DNA of 64,000 bases from Tenrec ecaudatus (taxonomy: Eukaryota; Chordata; Mammalia; Afrosoricida; Tenrecidae): positions 122,370,937 to 122,434,936 of the forward strand of contig NC_134538.1 in the NCBI RefSeq assembly GCF_050624435.1, written 5' to 3'. The translations under genes and the position numbers were made by a program. Below the pieces are notes generated by a model. It saw only the letters and a program-made list of their open reading frames with translations. It did no database searches and was not told where the DNA came from. This document shows, one piece after another, positions 48,106 through 60,004 of the stretch. Within the stretch, counting starts at the first letter, position 1. The number at the start of each line of letters is the position of its first letter.

Positions 48106-48424
48106 GTCACACTAAAAGTAAATATACAAAAAAATCAATGAAAGAGCTTTTTAACATTATTTAGCCAACTCAGTGAGGGCACTGTTAGCCCTGACACAAA
48201 GAAACCAACTGCTGCTGGGGACACATGAGTTCAAACGAAATCTGTTGCAGGAGTTTCTTCATAAAATATTCGTAAACAGATTGCATGACTATAACGCTCA
48301 AAAGACACCTGGGACGAAGCTGTGTAAATTGCACACAGGGAGAACTCTTCGGTATGACAGCAGATAGAAGGAGATTTTAGTTGAAGTTCATGCTGGAAAT
48401 CACGGGGTTTGTTTTCTTCTTACT

Positions 48425-48610
48425 CCAAACTCCCTGTCATAGAGTGTATTCTGACTCACAGTGACGCCATAGGACAGAGGTGAGCTGCCCTTGTGGGTTT
48501 CTGAGGCTGGAATCTGTACAGGATTAGAAAGCCTCATCTTTCTCCCTCAGGTTGGGCGAGTGGGTTCGAACTTCTGACTTTTCAGTTACCTAGCCCACTA
48601 CCTAACATGC
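48425..48610 (-). repeat. AfroSINE
   Basis: ACTCCCTGTCATAGAGTGTA to TAGCCCACTACC. Confidence 0.75.
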
Positions 48611-49187
48611 CCTCATAAGCCTTCATGATAAAGGTATTCTTGATCTGTGCTATGGATTTCCCCACGAATACTCCAATAAAAACACTTTTTGGTCATGTAC
48701 GTGTCACCTAAAATACTTAGGTCAATACAGCTCTCCAGCTACCACCACTCTTTTCACCAAACAGGAGCAAACAGAATGGAAAAAACCAGCCTATCCACAG
48801 ATACATACCACTGCACAAAGAAAAACAAAATGAAAGAGAACTACAAGAAATCACAGGCAAATATTTCCCAAACACAGACTGAACATTCATTAAAAAATTT
48901 TCCGTTTTCCAAACTCACAAATATCCAAACTGCCATGATCCCCTTCTTAGTCATACACAATGGGTGCCCACAGCAACTACAGTGTAACGGAGACCCTATG
49001 GTGGAACGCTTAGCTTCAACTGTCCTGGGCTAATTTTACCACTAAATTCTGCAACATAACACATGTACAATAAGGCTTGCAATTGTGGGTGAAGATGAGG
49101 GTGTGAGAAATAAGTATCTTCCTCTCTTGGAGACGACGGACACTCTCCCACAGCAAGGTCTGCAGGTGTTAGCGAAATGAAATCTTT

Positions 49188-50109
49188 TTTTAAAATCATT
49201 CTATTAGGAGTTCTTACAGCCATCATAACCTTCCATAGTTCAATCACATCAAGCAGTATTGTTCAATTGCAACCAGTCCGTTTCAAACTCGTTCTTTCTT
49301 GAACTCCTTGATATCAGTTCCTTTAGCCTGTCCCTTCCCGCCCTCCACAGGAGCCCTCTTTATATATATATTTTTGCCACATCTTACACCATCCAATATA
49401 TCCACTCACACACAGCTCCAGTTTGCTCCGGGTGGGGGTATACAGTCGTCAATGCATCAGCAACCCCTCCTCCCTGTCCCCCCACCCCGCACTTCCCATT
49501 CCCTCAGGGAACCATCACTCCTGTTCCTATTTCTGAAGGGTTTACCTACCTTGGCTTTCATGAATGGAACCATCTTAATGATACCAATGGACATACACAA
49601 GTCTAACAGGATCAATGAGATAAAACAAAATAAGAACCATGATAGTAAGGGGAGGGAATATTAAAGAACTAGAGGATAGTTATGTGTATCATTAGTGCTA
49701 TACCACACCCTAGATTTATCATCCCTTCTGTGTGGCCCATCTGAGAGGGAATGTCCAATTATCTTGCAGGTGGGTTTGGGGTCTCCACTACATCCAAGCC
49801 CCTTCCCATTGATTTGGTTGCTTGGTTTTGAATTTCTGGTACCTTTTCCCGTTGACACCTCATGATCACATAGGCTGGTGTGCTGCTTGTATGTGAGCTT
49901 TGTTGCTTTCCTGCTAGATGGCTGCTTTATTTGACTATAAGCTTTTAAGATCCCAAAACGCTACATCTTTGAATAGCCAGGCACCATCAGCTTTCTTCAC
50001 CACATTTGCATATGCACCCATTTTGTCCCCAGCAATTGTGTCAGGAAGGATCTTGTGTTGAGGTAAGATTTAAGTAGAGGCCCAAAGTTCATCTGCTTCC
50101 GTAATGCAT
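49188..50109 (-). mobile_element. Long afrotherian LINE-1 3'UTR, 922 bp
   Basis: On + it has CATAGGCTGGTGTGCTGCTT, AGCCAGGCACCATCAGCTTT and CATATGCACCCATTTTGTCC. Possible 13-bp repeats AAATGAAATCTTT/AAATAAAATCTTT lie at the ends. No ORF2 part is present. Confidence 0.75.
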
Positions 50110-50699
50110 AAATAAAATCTTTGAAAATCATGACCACACTGTCAGTTGACTTAAAGTCAATCTCTCTTGAATTCTTCTGAATATGTACACTTGCCAGAAA
50201 TTTCTTCTTTAACACATCTACTATTATCTGGCAATGACGGGTATAGATGAACGTTTCCTTTCTGTGGTTACAGAATTTCTCTCAAAGCGCTGGCGCCTGG
50301 GGCTAAATCAAAACCAATGGAACTGGAAAATGCAATCGGAACCACTGGACTACCATTTCTTAGAAAAATGGGGATTAACTCTAACTTTCTGAGAACTTTA
50401 CAGCCATTCTAGAACGACTCTCTGAATAAATGAATCCCAACTATTAAATACCAGAGCACTTCAGGCTGAACAAAAGCAAACCCTCCAAATGGGTCACAGG
50501 GAACACAGACCGCAGAGCCTACAGTCAACGGAAGGGCAGGAGCTAAATGACTGTTTTTAAGCGGTTAACTTTTTTCATTCCCTTAATAAGTTTCCAGGTC
50601 CGCTTGTGGAGCTTTCACGTGAGCCGCCAAAGCCTGTGGACGAGGATTTCCTTCCCCTGCGGGGACCCCAGAGAGCAATAAGGGGTGAGAGCGGGGGCC

Positions 50700-50722
50700 G
50701 GGGGGGGGGGGGGGGGGGGGGG
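50700..50722 (+). repeat. 23-G run in CpG island
   Basis: Uninterrupted G tract near the island's 3' side (NAPEPLD sense); possible G-quadruplex and assembly-error site. Confidence 0.9.
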
Positions 50723-51473
50723 CGAAGGCACTACACGCCGCGGTAAAGCGCACCCCAACCCAGGGCCAGCACCTGCTCCCACCGCGCGGCGCCCCGGCGA
50801 CCGGGCCTTCCTCTCCCACGCGTGCCTCCTCTCCGCTCGCAGAGGGAAACCTGCGCGCTCGGCTTTTCCGTAGGTAAATGCGGTTCGAAGACGAAATTAC
50901 CCGCTGGGCCGACGTTGGAGACTCACTCATTTATATGCCGCCCAAAGCAGGTCCACGCCCCCCCCCGGTGGCCCCCACACCCACGCGGGCACCCCGGACG
51001 GGAAACGCCTCCGGCGACCGCCGTGCCGACCGCTAGCGACCCGACGGGACCGCGCGGCGCTGGCCCTCGGCGGTTCCCGGGCTGCAGCGCTCGGCCGGGG
51101 TGGGGAGCCCGTCCTTCTCCCGCCCTCCCGCCGCCCGCGGCCGGCGGCCACCCCCGCGCACCCCGGACTGCCATCGGGTCCGTTCTGACCCGCGGGGCGA
51201 GGGGCCCGGCGGCTGCTCACCCGGGCGCTCCACACGCGCAGGCTCCGCACCCCGCGGGCGGCGGCAAGTCGAGCGGACCGCGGCCGCTCACAAGGGCAGC
51301 ATCTCCGCGGGGCCGGCGTCTGGGGACCGGGCAGCCCGTCGACTTCCCAGACGAGGGCACCACGGCCGCCCCCGACTCCCGCCGGGCCCGAGGTCGCGGC
51401 CCGGGACCGCCCGGTCGGGAAGCGCCGAGCAGTTGGCGCCGGGACGGACGCCCGGGCTGCGGCGCCGGCTCAC

Positions 51474-51750
51474 CTCGCGCCCGCGGCGGCTGCACGCGCG
51501 CGCCCCCGCCGCTCGCCGGACGCCCCGGGCGCTCGCGGGCTCAGCGCGCGCGCGCCCCCGCAGACCCCCGGCGCCGCGCATGGCGGCAGCAGCTGCAGGG
51601 CGCGCGCCAGCGCTCGCCGCCTCGCCATCCCGCCGCCGGGCCCGGGCGCGGCCACGCGCTCGCGGTGACCTTCGAAGCCGGCCGTTGCCCGCCTGCGCCA
51701 AGATGGCCGCTGCCCCCAGGCCGCGCCGAAGCCATCTTGGAGGACGCGCG
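51474..51750 (-). other. NAPEPLD: Candidate NAPEPLD noncoding first exon
   Basis: On the - strand a strong donor (GCGAG then GTGAGC, intron starting at 51473) lies just downstream of paired YY1-like motifs. An exon starting near 51.7 kb and ending at 51474 would splice to the acceptor before 26583. Another usable donor exists near 51214. Placement is inferred from motif positions only. Confidence 0.35.
51699..51740. promoter_or_regulatory. Two inverted YY1-like motifs
   Basis: CAAGATGGCCGC lies on + at 51699-51710 and CCAAGATGGC on - at 51731-51740, 20 bases apart and facing opposite ways. The YY1 consensus is close to AAGATGGCGGC and is commonly found just downstream of CpG-island start sites. 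Binding is inferred. Confidence 0.55.
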
Positions 51751-52254
51751 CCAGGCCCCTCCCGGCCCAAGTCCGTCCCGGGGGCCGCCGTCCCTGCGCG
51801 GGCGCATGCCCTGCACCCCTCCCGCCACGGGCGCGCGCCCGACGGCCGGCCCGGGGCAGGGAGACCGCCCGCTTCCCGCGCTCTGGGAGTCCACGCTGTC
51901 AGCTGCAAATGCTGCTGCGCCCAGTCGGAGCGGGAGCGCTCCGGCCAGTGTGCTCACTTAGCAATTTTAAAATGTCACCACCTCCCCGCCCGGTTCTCAT
52001 CTCAGTGTCCTTGCTTTCCCCCATCCCAGGATAACGGCTAACGAGAATGAAATCGTGAGTCGGGCTTGCTTTCCAACGTGCAAGCCTCGGTTGCAAGAAA
52101 CCCTTGAGCTCTGTGGAGCGGCGCCCTGGAGCCGCTTCTCACTCCCAGCGAGCGCTGCCCGCAAGGGGAACGGGTCACAGGGATCTACCTATAACCCGCT
52201 CCCCCGGGACAGACCGCAGAGAAGAGGGCGAAGGGAGAGATCGGTCCGCGTAAG

Positions 52255-52515
52255 ACATGACAAAATAATACAATTTATAAATTATCACGGGTTCATGAGG
52301 GAGGGGGGGGTGAGAAGCTGATACCAAGGGCTCAAGTAGAAAGAAACTTCTGAAAATGATGATGGCAACAAATGTACAAATGTGCTTGGCACAATGGATG
52401 GATGGATGGATGGATGGATGGATGGATGGATGGATGGATGGATGGATGGATGGATGGATGGATGGATGGATGGATGGTATAAGAGTTGTACGAGCCGCCC
52501 ATAAAATGATTCAAA
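52255..52515 (+). mobile_element. LINE-1 3' end carrying expanded (ATGG)21
   Basis: GAAGCTGATACCAAGGGCTC and CCCATAAAATGATTC mark a LINE-1 3' end like 58824. Its normal ACAATGGATGGAT motif is expanded to 21 ATGG units at 52394-52477. Confidence 0.8.
52394..52477 (+). repeat. (ATGG)21 microsatellite
   Basis: Perfect 84-bp tetranucleotide array inside a LINE-1 3' end. Confidence 0.97.
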
Positions 52516-52636
52516 AGTAAGAAGACCAAGAAGAAAGTCCAGCCGTCTTGGACTATCCTCACTGCTCTTGCTGGTTTTGTGCGCTGGGTTGCAGGTGCCG
52601 CGACGTGTCATTCCACCTTCTTTTTCTCTGGCTACA

Positions 52637-52638
52637 CT

Positions 52639-52672
<34 letters not shown>

Positions 52673-52685
52673 CACACACACACAC
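52637..52685. repeat. (CA)n microsatellite, interrupted
   Basis: Two CA arrays separated by CTGCA. Confidence 0.9.
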
Positions 52686-52709
52686 GTTACAAAGTCCGAA
52701 GCCCTCCAG

Positions 52710-53430
52710 TGATTGGCCCTGCTGATAATAACACGTCCAAAGTACGGGACAGGCAGTCTCCCCACCCTCCTTTCGAAGGCGTGTGCTGACGGTACTTTTT
52801 CCAAGACGGATGGTTTTCATTCTTCGGACAGGCCCAAGTATTCACTGTGCTTTGCTAACACCATCATTGAAAAGCATAAAATCTCCGTCTCCTGTATGCC
52901 TTGTCCAGCATTTTCATGCCTGTCCGGTGATTGACAGCGTCAGGTCTTGAGTGAGAGCTGTCCTTAGTTCTTAAAGTGACGTCTTTGCCTTTTCACACGT
53001 TCAAGGGGTGCAGTTCTAAGCTACCGAGCACACTGCGAGAAAGACAATGTTATACTCTGGCAACGCACCAGGGTAGTTCCTCTGACCTACAAGGTGGTGG
53101 GTGAGGCGTCAAAACGCGACTGGGTCAGGTGGGTCGGTTGGTTTTGTTGTAACCGGTAGATCGTTAGAGTTCTTGACTGCTGCTTCCTTGAACATTGTGC
53201 ATCCGAGTAAAAGGAAATGTTTGACTTCAGTCTTGCGCCGGTCATCGGTGCGCGCCTCAAATCCTCTTCACTTTCAGCAGGCAAGGTTGTGTGATCTGCG
53301 CGGGGCAGATGGCCGCTGGTCTTCCTCCAATCCTGATGCAGCGTTTCTCAGCTCATCCAGCTTCTTGGCCTATTTGCCCAGCATGCAGAAGGACTAAGTG
53401 TGGTGAAAGTATGCAGCCCTTAAATAGAGG
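52710..53430 (-). mobile_element. RTE fragment, interrupted
   Basis: AACACGTCCAAAGTACGGGA, TCTTGACTGCTGCTTCCTTG, TCTTCACTTTCAGCAGGCAA and TGGTCTTCCTCCAATCCTGA are antisense RTE blocks in order. About 52935-53160 is more diverged. Confidence 0.75.
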
Positions 53431-53499
53431 CATATCAAAATAGAATTCAACAGTGGGTGTGTTGCGCAAAAATGAAAAAACCAAGCCCACCTCTCTCCC

Positions 53500-53640
53500 T
53501 CAGACTGATTCTGTCTCTGAGCAACTTTATAAGGCAGCGGAGAGCGGGACTAGGGTTTCCAAGGCTGTACATCTTTGGGGAACCAGACTGCCTCCTCTCG
53601 CTCCCTTGGATTGGCTGCTGGGTTCCATCGTGGCGGTAAA
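53500..53640 (-). repeat. AfroSINE, diverged
   Basis: GGGTTTCCAAGGCTGTACAT and GGATTGGCTGCTGGGTTCC. Confidence 0.55.
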
Positions 53641-54289
53641 CCCACACCAGGGGATCTTGGGTAAAAAGATTCATCTTTAAAAGTCCACTGGTGTATAGAT
53701 CTGAACCAGAAAAACCTACTGCTTGGGGTTCTGGGTGTTGTTATGTTGACAAAACTGAAGAAGGAGAAGAAAAAGCAACACTATCCTGAAATGCATTTTT
53801 GAAAAGATTGTGCCCCTGTAATATTGTGTGAAGTGCAGGCTTTAGGCCCTTAGGCCAGTTTTCAATTGCTTCAACATTGTATTGACTTGGTGCCCGTCAG
53901 AGCTGCGGGGGCCTGGGCGGGGCTGAGCCTGCACAGGCTGGATATCACCCAGGGAGCAGGAACCAGATCAGACACAGCCCTACAAACCCAGAGAGTAACC
54001 TGAAGGTACTGCTTACCAGTTCTGCAGAGTACTTTGGCTAAGAAATTTTTTTAAAGAAGCTCTTTGTTCATCTACCCTAATGTTTTATTGTGATTAAAAA
54101 ATTAAATCGGCAAAAAGATGTAGATTAAAAAATATATTTCACCCCAAAATGCCACAATCAGCCTCTTGTAAGGAGCAGGGCATTTGCTTCATAACCACAT
54201 CATTATCATTTCTAAGAAAGCACTAATAGTTCCCTGATATTCAGTTCATATTCAAGTTTTCATGATTGTCCCAAGAATGTCTTAAAAAT

Positions 54290-54830
54290 TATTAACCTTT
54301 TATTGAGAAGTGAGCAAAGGTTATTGAGCAGGTTGTGAGTTTCACACGCAACATTCCATACACATTGTGTTTCAATGCCATCCCTCAGTGTACCATCACA
54401 TAACTCCTGCCCTCCTTGGGTTTCCTATCCTATTCCTCCTCCTTTCCGCACCCTCGGAACAGTGTCCTTTGATCTCAGAAGGTTGGTTGTTCTAACCTGG
54501 GGGTAAGTTCAGTTCCAGATCTGAAGGGCGAGTGAAGGCCATGCATCGTCTCGGGGACTTTGCCCGTCTCTCTTCAGCCAGTAAACCTGGTCTCTTCTAT
54601 GATTTTGAGTTCTGTCCCACATTTTTCCTCTCGATTCAGAACTCCCTAATGTGATTCTTTTTTGGAGCAGTTGGTAGTAGTAGCTGGACACCATCCAGTT
54701 TCCCTGGTTTCAGGTGGTAGCAGTGGCTCCGTTTCCATATGGCGAGAATGTCTTCTAATGCTGATTTTTGTTTGGTGTTCTTTACTGAACGAGAATCTTG
54801 CCTATCTGGTTGCAGTGTTTAAACAAGAAG
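54290..54830 (-). mobile_element. LINE-1 3'UTR fragment
   Basis: CAGTGTCCTTTGATCTCAGA, GGTAAGTTCAGTTCCAGATC and TTTTGAGTTCTGTCCCACAT belong to an older afrotherian LINE-1 3'UTR (antisense on +). Confidence 0.65.
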
Positions 54831-56147
54831 CGATTTGAAATGTTCATTATCTAACTTTTAAAAAAAACATCTTACAGATAACATGAAGACACGCGTGTCC
54901 ATTGAGAGCAGATGGTTTAGATAAACATCTTTGTATATGTCAGAGAAATGAGTAGGTGTTCTTTTAGCAAAAGCATTGAGATTATAATTGAAATGTATTG
55001 ATGAAATAGTAAAGTTCACCTGTTTTAACTCCTGCCCTACTACATAAACATTGTAGGTTGTGTTGGAAGTTCTGCCTGACAACTTCTAAAGCTTAACGGT
55101 TGGTTGGGTGCTTCCGTGACCCTGAAAAGAAGCTGTAGAGAGTGTAATAATTTATATCACTCTAGGTAAAACTTTTGGCTTCCTCTGCTTCATAGTGCAA
55201 GACTTCTAGCTTGTTCTGCTTCCCAGGACAGAGCTAAGTGAACATTGCACCATCTGCATTTTATCCTGGTTTAATTTTAGATCCTGGCCTGCCGGGTGGG
55301 TCTTTATTGTGCTTTCGTGTTACGCTGCCCCCAGGAAGACAGGCACTCAGCACGCAGTGATACCCATGTGTCTTCTAAGTGGTTGCTTCAGTCTCAAATG
55401 TTAACTTTATACAACCCCTTAGAGGACTTCGTGCTCAAAGGGGAAAATAAATATGCTTTCTGGAGACAAGTGTTAAATGAAACAATTTTATTCTTTGCAA
55501 ATTGCTAGGTGCTGCTTAAGGAGTATGTAATCTTCTGGAAACTGCATTTGAAACAATTTAGCTATGATTGGATGACTGAATTGTATGATATATGGATTAT
55601 ACCCCAGTAAAACTGCTTGAAAATAAATAAATAAAACAAGGTTAGCCTCGTAGTTCTCATCTTTAAAGCGAATTCTGTAATCACTGTTGTACTTTCTTGT
55701 CCTAGTTCTGAGTCTAATGACCAAAAAACAAAAACGAACTCCATTGCCATCAAGTTGAATCCAATAGGCAAGATCAGCACGTGCTTATTTTATATATCCA
55801 GTGAGTTTTGTTTTTATTGACTATCTCATTAAGTGGTCAGCACCTTATGAGAACACACAATTACATTGTTATCATATTTCTTGTGTAAAATACAGGTATT
55901 ATTTTGCAACAAGGAGTGTGTTTCTAAATTCATCTTCCTAGAAAGCCACAAAGGGCGTTTATTAGACCATTGCATTTACATTTTATCAGCATATTTACAT
56001 AGTTTTGTGTACGGAAACGGAACAGTTCCTGTGAACTAAGAGTGGTTTTCATGTTTTACATGGGCAGGGATTCAAAGGAAGAAGAAAGTTATACAACACC
56101 TGGAAACTATATTAAATTCCAGTTTCAGCGTCCACAAAGTTTTCTAG

Positions 56148-56400
56148 GTGTGTATTGTCGTTGTGCCCCATTAAGCCCATTCTGACCCACAGCACCCTTG
56201 GAGCACAGTCGAACTGTCCCCAGAGGGTTGTTAGGCTGTAACCTCTATGGAAGGAAGCCTGGTGGCCCAGCGGTTAGTGTTCTATTGCTGACCAAACGAT
56301 TGGCGATGGGGCTCGGGAGAAAGCCGAGGCAGTGTGCGTCTATACAGATGTATAGCCTTGGAAATCCATGAGCAGTTCTAGTCCATCTTGGGGAATAGAA
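56148..56400. repeat. Two opposed AfroSINEs
   Basis: 56148-56245 (-) and 56252-56400 (+), the latter starting GAAGCCTGGTGGCCCAGCGG. Confidence 0.65.
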
Positions 56401-56921
56401 TCATATGCGTCAGAATGTTCTTGGCTGCAATCTCTTTTTTTCTTTAATCATCTTCATGAAAGCAGGTTACCGGGTCTTGTCTCCTGAAGTAGATTCGAAC
56501 CTCCATCGTTTTAGACTAGCTGCTTCACGCTCAACCAGTGCAAATCCTCTGTCTGATGAATATTTTTACCTCCAGTACGTACTTCTGTGCTTGGCATACA
56601 GCAGTCACTCTTGTCATGCTTGTGGAGTGACTACATGAATGGATATTACCTGGATGCTGAGAGTAATACAGGAATGGGCGAGAGGGGGGAGTGGGTAGCG
56701 ATAGAGGTGAAGAACCCCCAGGGGACCGGGAATCCACTGTTCAGTAAGACATCCATAGCCCTGGAGAAACGAGATGAGGTTGATGTGTGTGATGATTTAA
56801 CTGGCTCTCCTCAGAGATTGCGCATGCAATTTAGCATGTCTCTTGACCTTGCTTCAAAGTCAGTTTCTAAATGGAGTGAAGAGTGTGAGCTTCCTCCCAC
56901 AGAAATCTGCTGATTAGAAGC

Positions 56922-57420
56922 TGCGATAGTTTATTGTGCCAGCCTGGCCAATAAACACAAGTAGGATTAACTGAAGGGCAGAGGGATAAATGGCCCGGTG
57001 AGCCTCACCTTGCTTGTTCTGTGCCTCAGTTTAAAGGGGTACGCTACCTGTGGGATGCCTAGCCTGTGGGCTGTGTCGCTGTAGGTTGAGGTCCCTTTAA
57101 GCCCACACGATTGGAATGTTCATCTCTGGAGCTGGGGACCAACAGTTGATGACAGTTGGAGACCTGCCTTGCTGTTTGCTGCCTGGGTATATATAGCCCA
57201 GCTCACTCTACAGAGGGGGACTGGCAACTGGCAGCTCTCAAGCCTTAAATGACTGCTAGTGTCTCACTGCTTTATAATTTAACTGTCAATTTCTTGTATT
57301 ATCTATCTGTATATAATTTATCGGTTCATTTCTTGTATTATATATCTATCTTTATAAATATATTTATATATAATTACTAGCAATCTGGTCTTGTCTCTCA
57401 AGAGAACCCTGTCCAACACA
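56922..57420 (+). mobile_element. Solo LTR, MaLR-like family B
   Basis: This 499-bp element has TG...CA ends (TGCGATAGTTTATTGTGCC to CCTGTCCAACACA) and a perfect 5-bp target duplication GAAGC at 56917-56921 and 57421-57425. Internally it has an AT-rich 3' part. No coding sequence; a solo LTR fossil, relatively young judging by the intact flanks. Confidence 0.8.
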
Positions 57421-57769
57421 GAAGCTCTTAACTGGGGTGATGGCAGGCAGCCACACACAATTTGTCGCCTTTGCATCCTTGCCTGGCTCTAGGCAGAGGA
57501 TGACAACTTTATAATTTTATGGTAGCTCGTTAACAACTCTGTCTTTGTAGACTGTGCTGAATAACAAGTCATAAAGCTATCAACATTTAACTCTCCTCTG
57601 GAGCTGTGGACATCATCATCCAACCAACCCCTTGAGGTGCTGCAAATACATCTTCTATTTTCTTACTACAGAGTGCAAGAGCCAACTTACTCTGAAATCT
57701 CCTTTCTGTAGAAATGAGGCCTTGGGTTCCAAATACCTGGTAGACTTATGTGAGATGCAGTCAACTACT

Positions 57770-58440
57770 TACCATGACCTTTGAGCCATAATAATAGTTT
57801 TTGTGATGCATTATAAATTCTAACCTCAATGCCTGTGGTCCTAATCCCATTTTGGAGGGAGTTCCCTGCTACAGGATTAAGGTGGGATGTACTTTAGTAG
57901 AAGGTGTGACTCAAGTCACCTGTTTCCTTGGGGGAATGAGCCATCTGAGAATCAGGAACATAGAAATCCCAGGACCATCAAGGAAGGGAGTCACCAGGGG
58001 AGCACATTCCAGATCTCAGAGACAGACCAGAGACGCAGAGACCATGGTACACAGCCAAGGAGCCAGGCTGAGACCAGAGGCCTGCAAAGGAAGAGACCAG
58101 GTGAAAGGACCGAGGAGCTATGCTGAGACTGTGAGACAGAGCCACTAGCTGATTCCCTGGCTCCTGGTGGCAGAGACCAAGGGACATGTGGCTGAGAGGC
58201 TTGAGGACTAAAGAGAAACTTGGCTTCAGGCAGAGGAAAGGCATTACTGTGGACCAATGACTGTATTCTTACTGATGCTGACCTATTAATTTCCCACATA
58301 AACCCCCATAATTGTGAGGATGGTCTGTAAGTTCGATATAGCCATTACAATGAAGTATGGATGAGTATAGTCCGCAAGTTCGATATAGCCATCACAATGA
58401 AGTATGGAACCGAGAATAGCAGAAGCGCTGCAGGCAGACC
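57770..58440 (+). repeat. Possible LTR-like repeat with internal duplication
   Basis: Purine-rich sequence with AGAAATCCCAGGACCATCAA, AGACAGACCAGAGACGCAGA and AACCCCCATAATTGTGAGGA reads like an ERV LTR, but I could not define ends or a target duplication. It contains a 39-bp unit duplicated at a 47-bp period (58323-58361 and 58370-58408). Confidence 0.35.
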
Positions 58441-58597
58441 GGTTGGCGTCAGACGAGGTAAAGGAGGATCCAGGTGGGAGGGGGGGGGCTCTGACCTCTG
58501 CCTCACGGCAACAGGGAGGCCTGAGGAGGTCAGATATGGCCCCTGCACCTTTCTGTGCACTGTGACAACACACTTTTCACTATACAGAGAGCCCAAA

Positions 58598-58785
58598 CCA
58601 AACTACTGCCGTAGAGTTCAGTTCTGATTCATTCACTCTAAAAGTAGAACTTCCCCACAGGTCTTCCAAGTCTGCTAATCTATGGGAACTGCTTCCCAAA
58701 GCAGTTGGGGCAGTGGGGCGGTCAAGATTGCTGACCTTTCAGTTAGCAGTCAAGTGCCTTAACCACTACACCGCTAGGGTTCTTT
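58598..58785 (-). repeat. AfroSINE
   Basis: CCGTAGAGTTCAGTTCTGAT to CACTACACCGCTAGGGTTCT. Confidence 0.75.
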
Positions 58786-58823
58786 CATAATAGACTGATG
58801 TTGCTTTACAATGTGTCCTTTCT

Positions 58824-59150
58824 GGGGAACCGATCGAAAGGATCGACATATAACAACCAGCACCACACCACCTGTCCCCTAGGGTGATGAACAGCAGAAA
58901 TGTGGGTGAAAGGAGTCATATAAGAAAATAATAATAACCGATAATTTATCAAGGGTTTATGAGGGAGGGAGGGAGGAGGAGGGAGGGAAAACATGAGCTG
59001 ATACCAAGGGCTGGAGTAGAAAGACAATGTTTTGAAAAGGAGGATGGCAACATATGTACAATAAGTGAGCTTGACACATGCATGGATGGATTGTGATAAG
59101 AGCTGTAAGCGCTCCCAATAAAATGATTTATTAAAATTAAATAAATAAAC
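58824..59150 (+). mobile_element. LINE-1 3' end with perfect 16-bp TSD
   Basis: A G-rich tract, GAGCTGATACCAAGGGCT and CTCCCAATAAAATGATTT with an A-rich tail. ACAATGTGTCCTTTCT occurs without mismatch at 58808-58823 and 59151-59166, so this is a relatively young insertion. Confidence 0.9.
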
Positions 59151-59280
59151 ACAATGTGTCCTTTCTAAAATATCACACTTTATGATGTAGCTAGCTGTGT
59201 TTGCCTTGATACTATAGGAAAACATCTGTGGGAAAATAGGTTTACAATATTTGCACTGACTCTTTGAAACCCCTTGTCTG

Positions 59281-59879
59281 TGTGTTAGGCTGGGTTCCCC
59301 AGAGGAGTAAATCCAGTGACACTTACACGTGTAAATGTATGTGTGTAGAAAAAGATTTATATCAAGAAATGGTCCTCGCAGTTTTAGAAGCAGAGGCGTC
59401 CAGTTGAGTTCAAGTCTGTGGGTCAGAAGCTAAACTAGAAGCTTTTCCTGACATAGCAGCAGGGGCGAATGAACCAGGAAGCAGGAGAATGCAGTAGGCA
59501 GGTGACACAGAAGACCCCCGACTACTGGATACCGAGTTTAAAGAACCTAAGGTCAGCAGTCCACTGATGGCTCTTCAGAACAGTAGGCAGGGGGTTTACA
59601 AACCGGAGGCAAGAGCCAGACCCAGCGAAAGTGATAAGATTCTCGTAGAGTCGCCTTAAAAGGAGCAGGCCACACCCATGGGAAGTCCTTCCAATTCCAT
59701 CATGGGCTTTCCCTCCACCCCAATTGCTGGCTGCTCACGGAGTTCATGACATTACATTAGATCCCATCAGGGAATCATTTCCACCGAGTCAGATCTCATT
59801 GGGGGGGGGGGGAGGGGACTACAGCCAAACTCCTGAGAACCCTAGGTCAGCCAAGTTGACACAAAACCTAACTATCGTA
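59281..59879 (-). mobile_element. Solo LTR, MaLR-like family B-related
   Basis: In sense orientation it begins TACGATAGTTAGG with GTGTCAACTTGGCTGA and ends CCCAGCCTAACACA. Flanks GTCTG (59276-59280) and GTCTA (59880-59884) give a 5-bp repeat with one difference. A G-rich run lies inside near 59801. The ends resemble those of the 56922 element but the interior differs. Confidence 0.7.
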
Positions 59880-60004
59880 GTCTAGAGTGGTTCAGAATTT
59901 TACATTTGGGATTCAACTTCTTTATAAAAAAATTACCACATACGGATGTGCCGGACAGTGCCAAGTCCTCTCCAGCCTTCATGTACTACAACAAACTCAG
60001 GCCT

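Larger units (their letters stand above)
50590..52240 (-). promoter_or_regulatory. NAPEPLD: CpG island, likely NAPEPLD promoter
   Basis: GC content and CpG frequency rise sharply from about 50.6 kb to 52.2 kb, with the densest part at 50.9-51.9 kb; the flanks are AT-rich repeat. The island is 5' of NAPEPLD on the - strand and is the only one in the window, so it is the natural place for the transcription start and noncoding first exon. No TATA box is apparent, as usual for CpG-island promoters. A 23-G run lies at 50700-50722. Long open frames on both strands inside it come from lack of AT-rich stop codons and are not genes. Confidence 0.8.

Noticed and set aside
48173-48367. 64-codon frame with plausible protein composition
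   Set aside because: No family recognised and no splice or conservation evidence.
50822-52041. Open frames of 379 and 313 codons in the CpG island
   Set aside because: They arise from GC-rich sequence lacking stop codons, are Pro/Arg/Gly/Ala-rich, overlap in several frames and match no family.
52394-52477. Regular array resembling a CRISPR-like repeat
   Set aside because: It is a simple tetranucleotide microsatellite without spacers, in a mammalian LINE-1 end.
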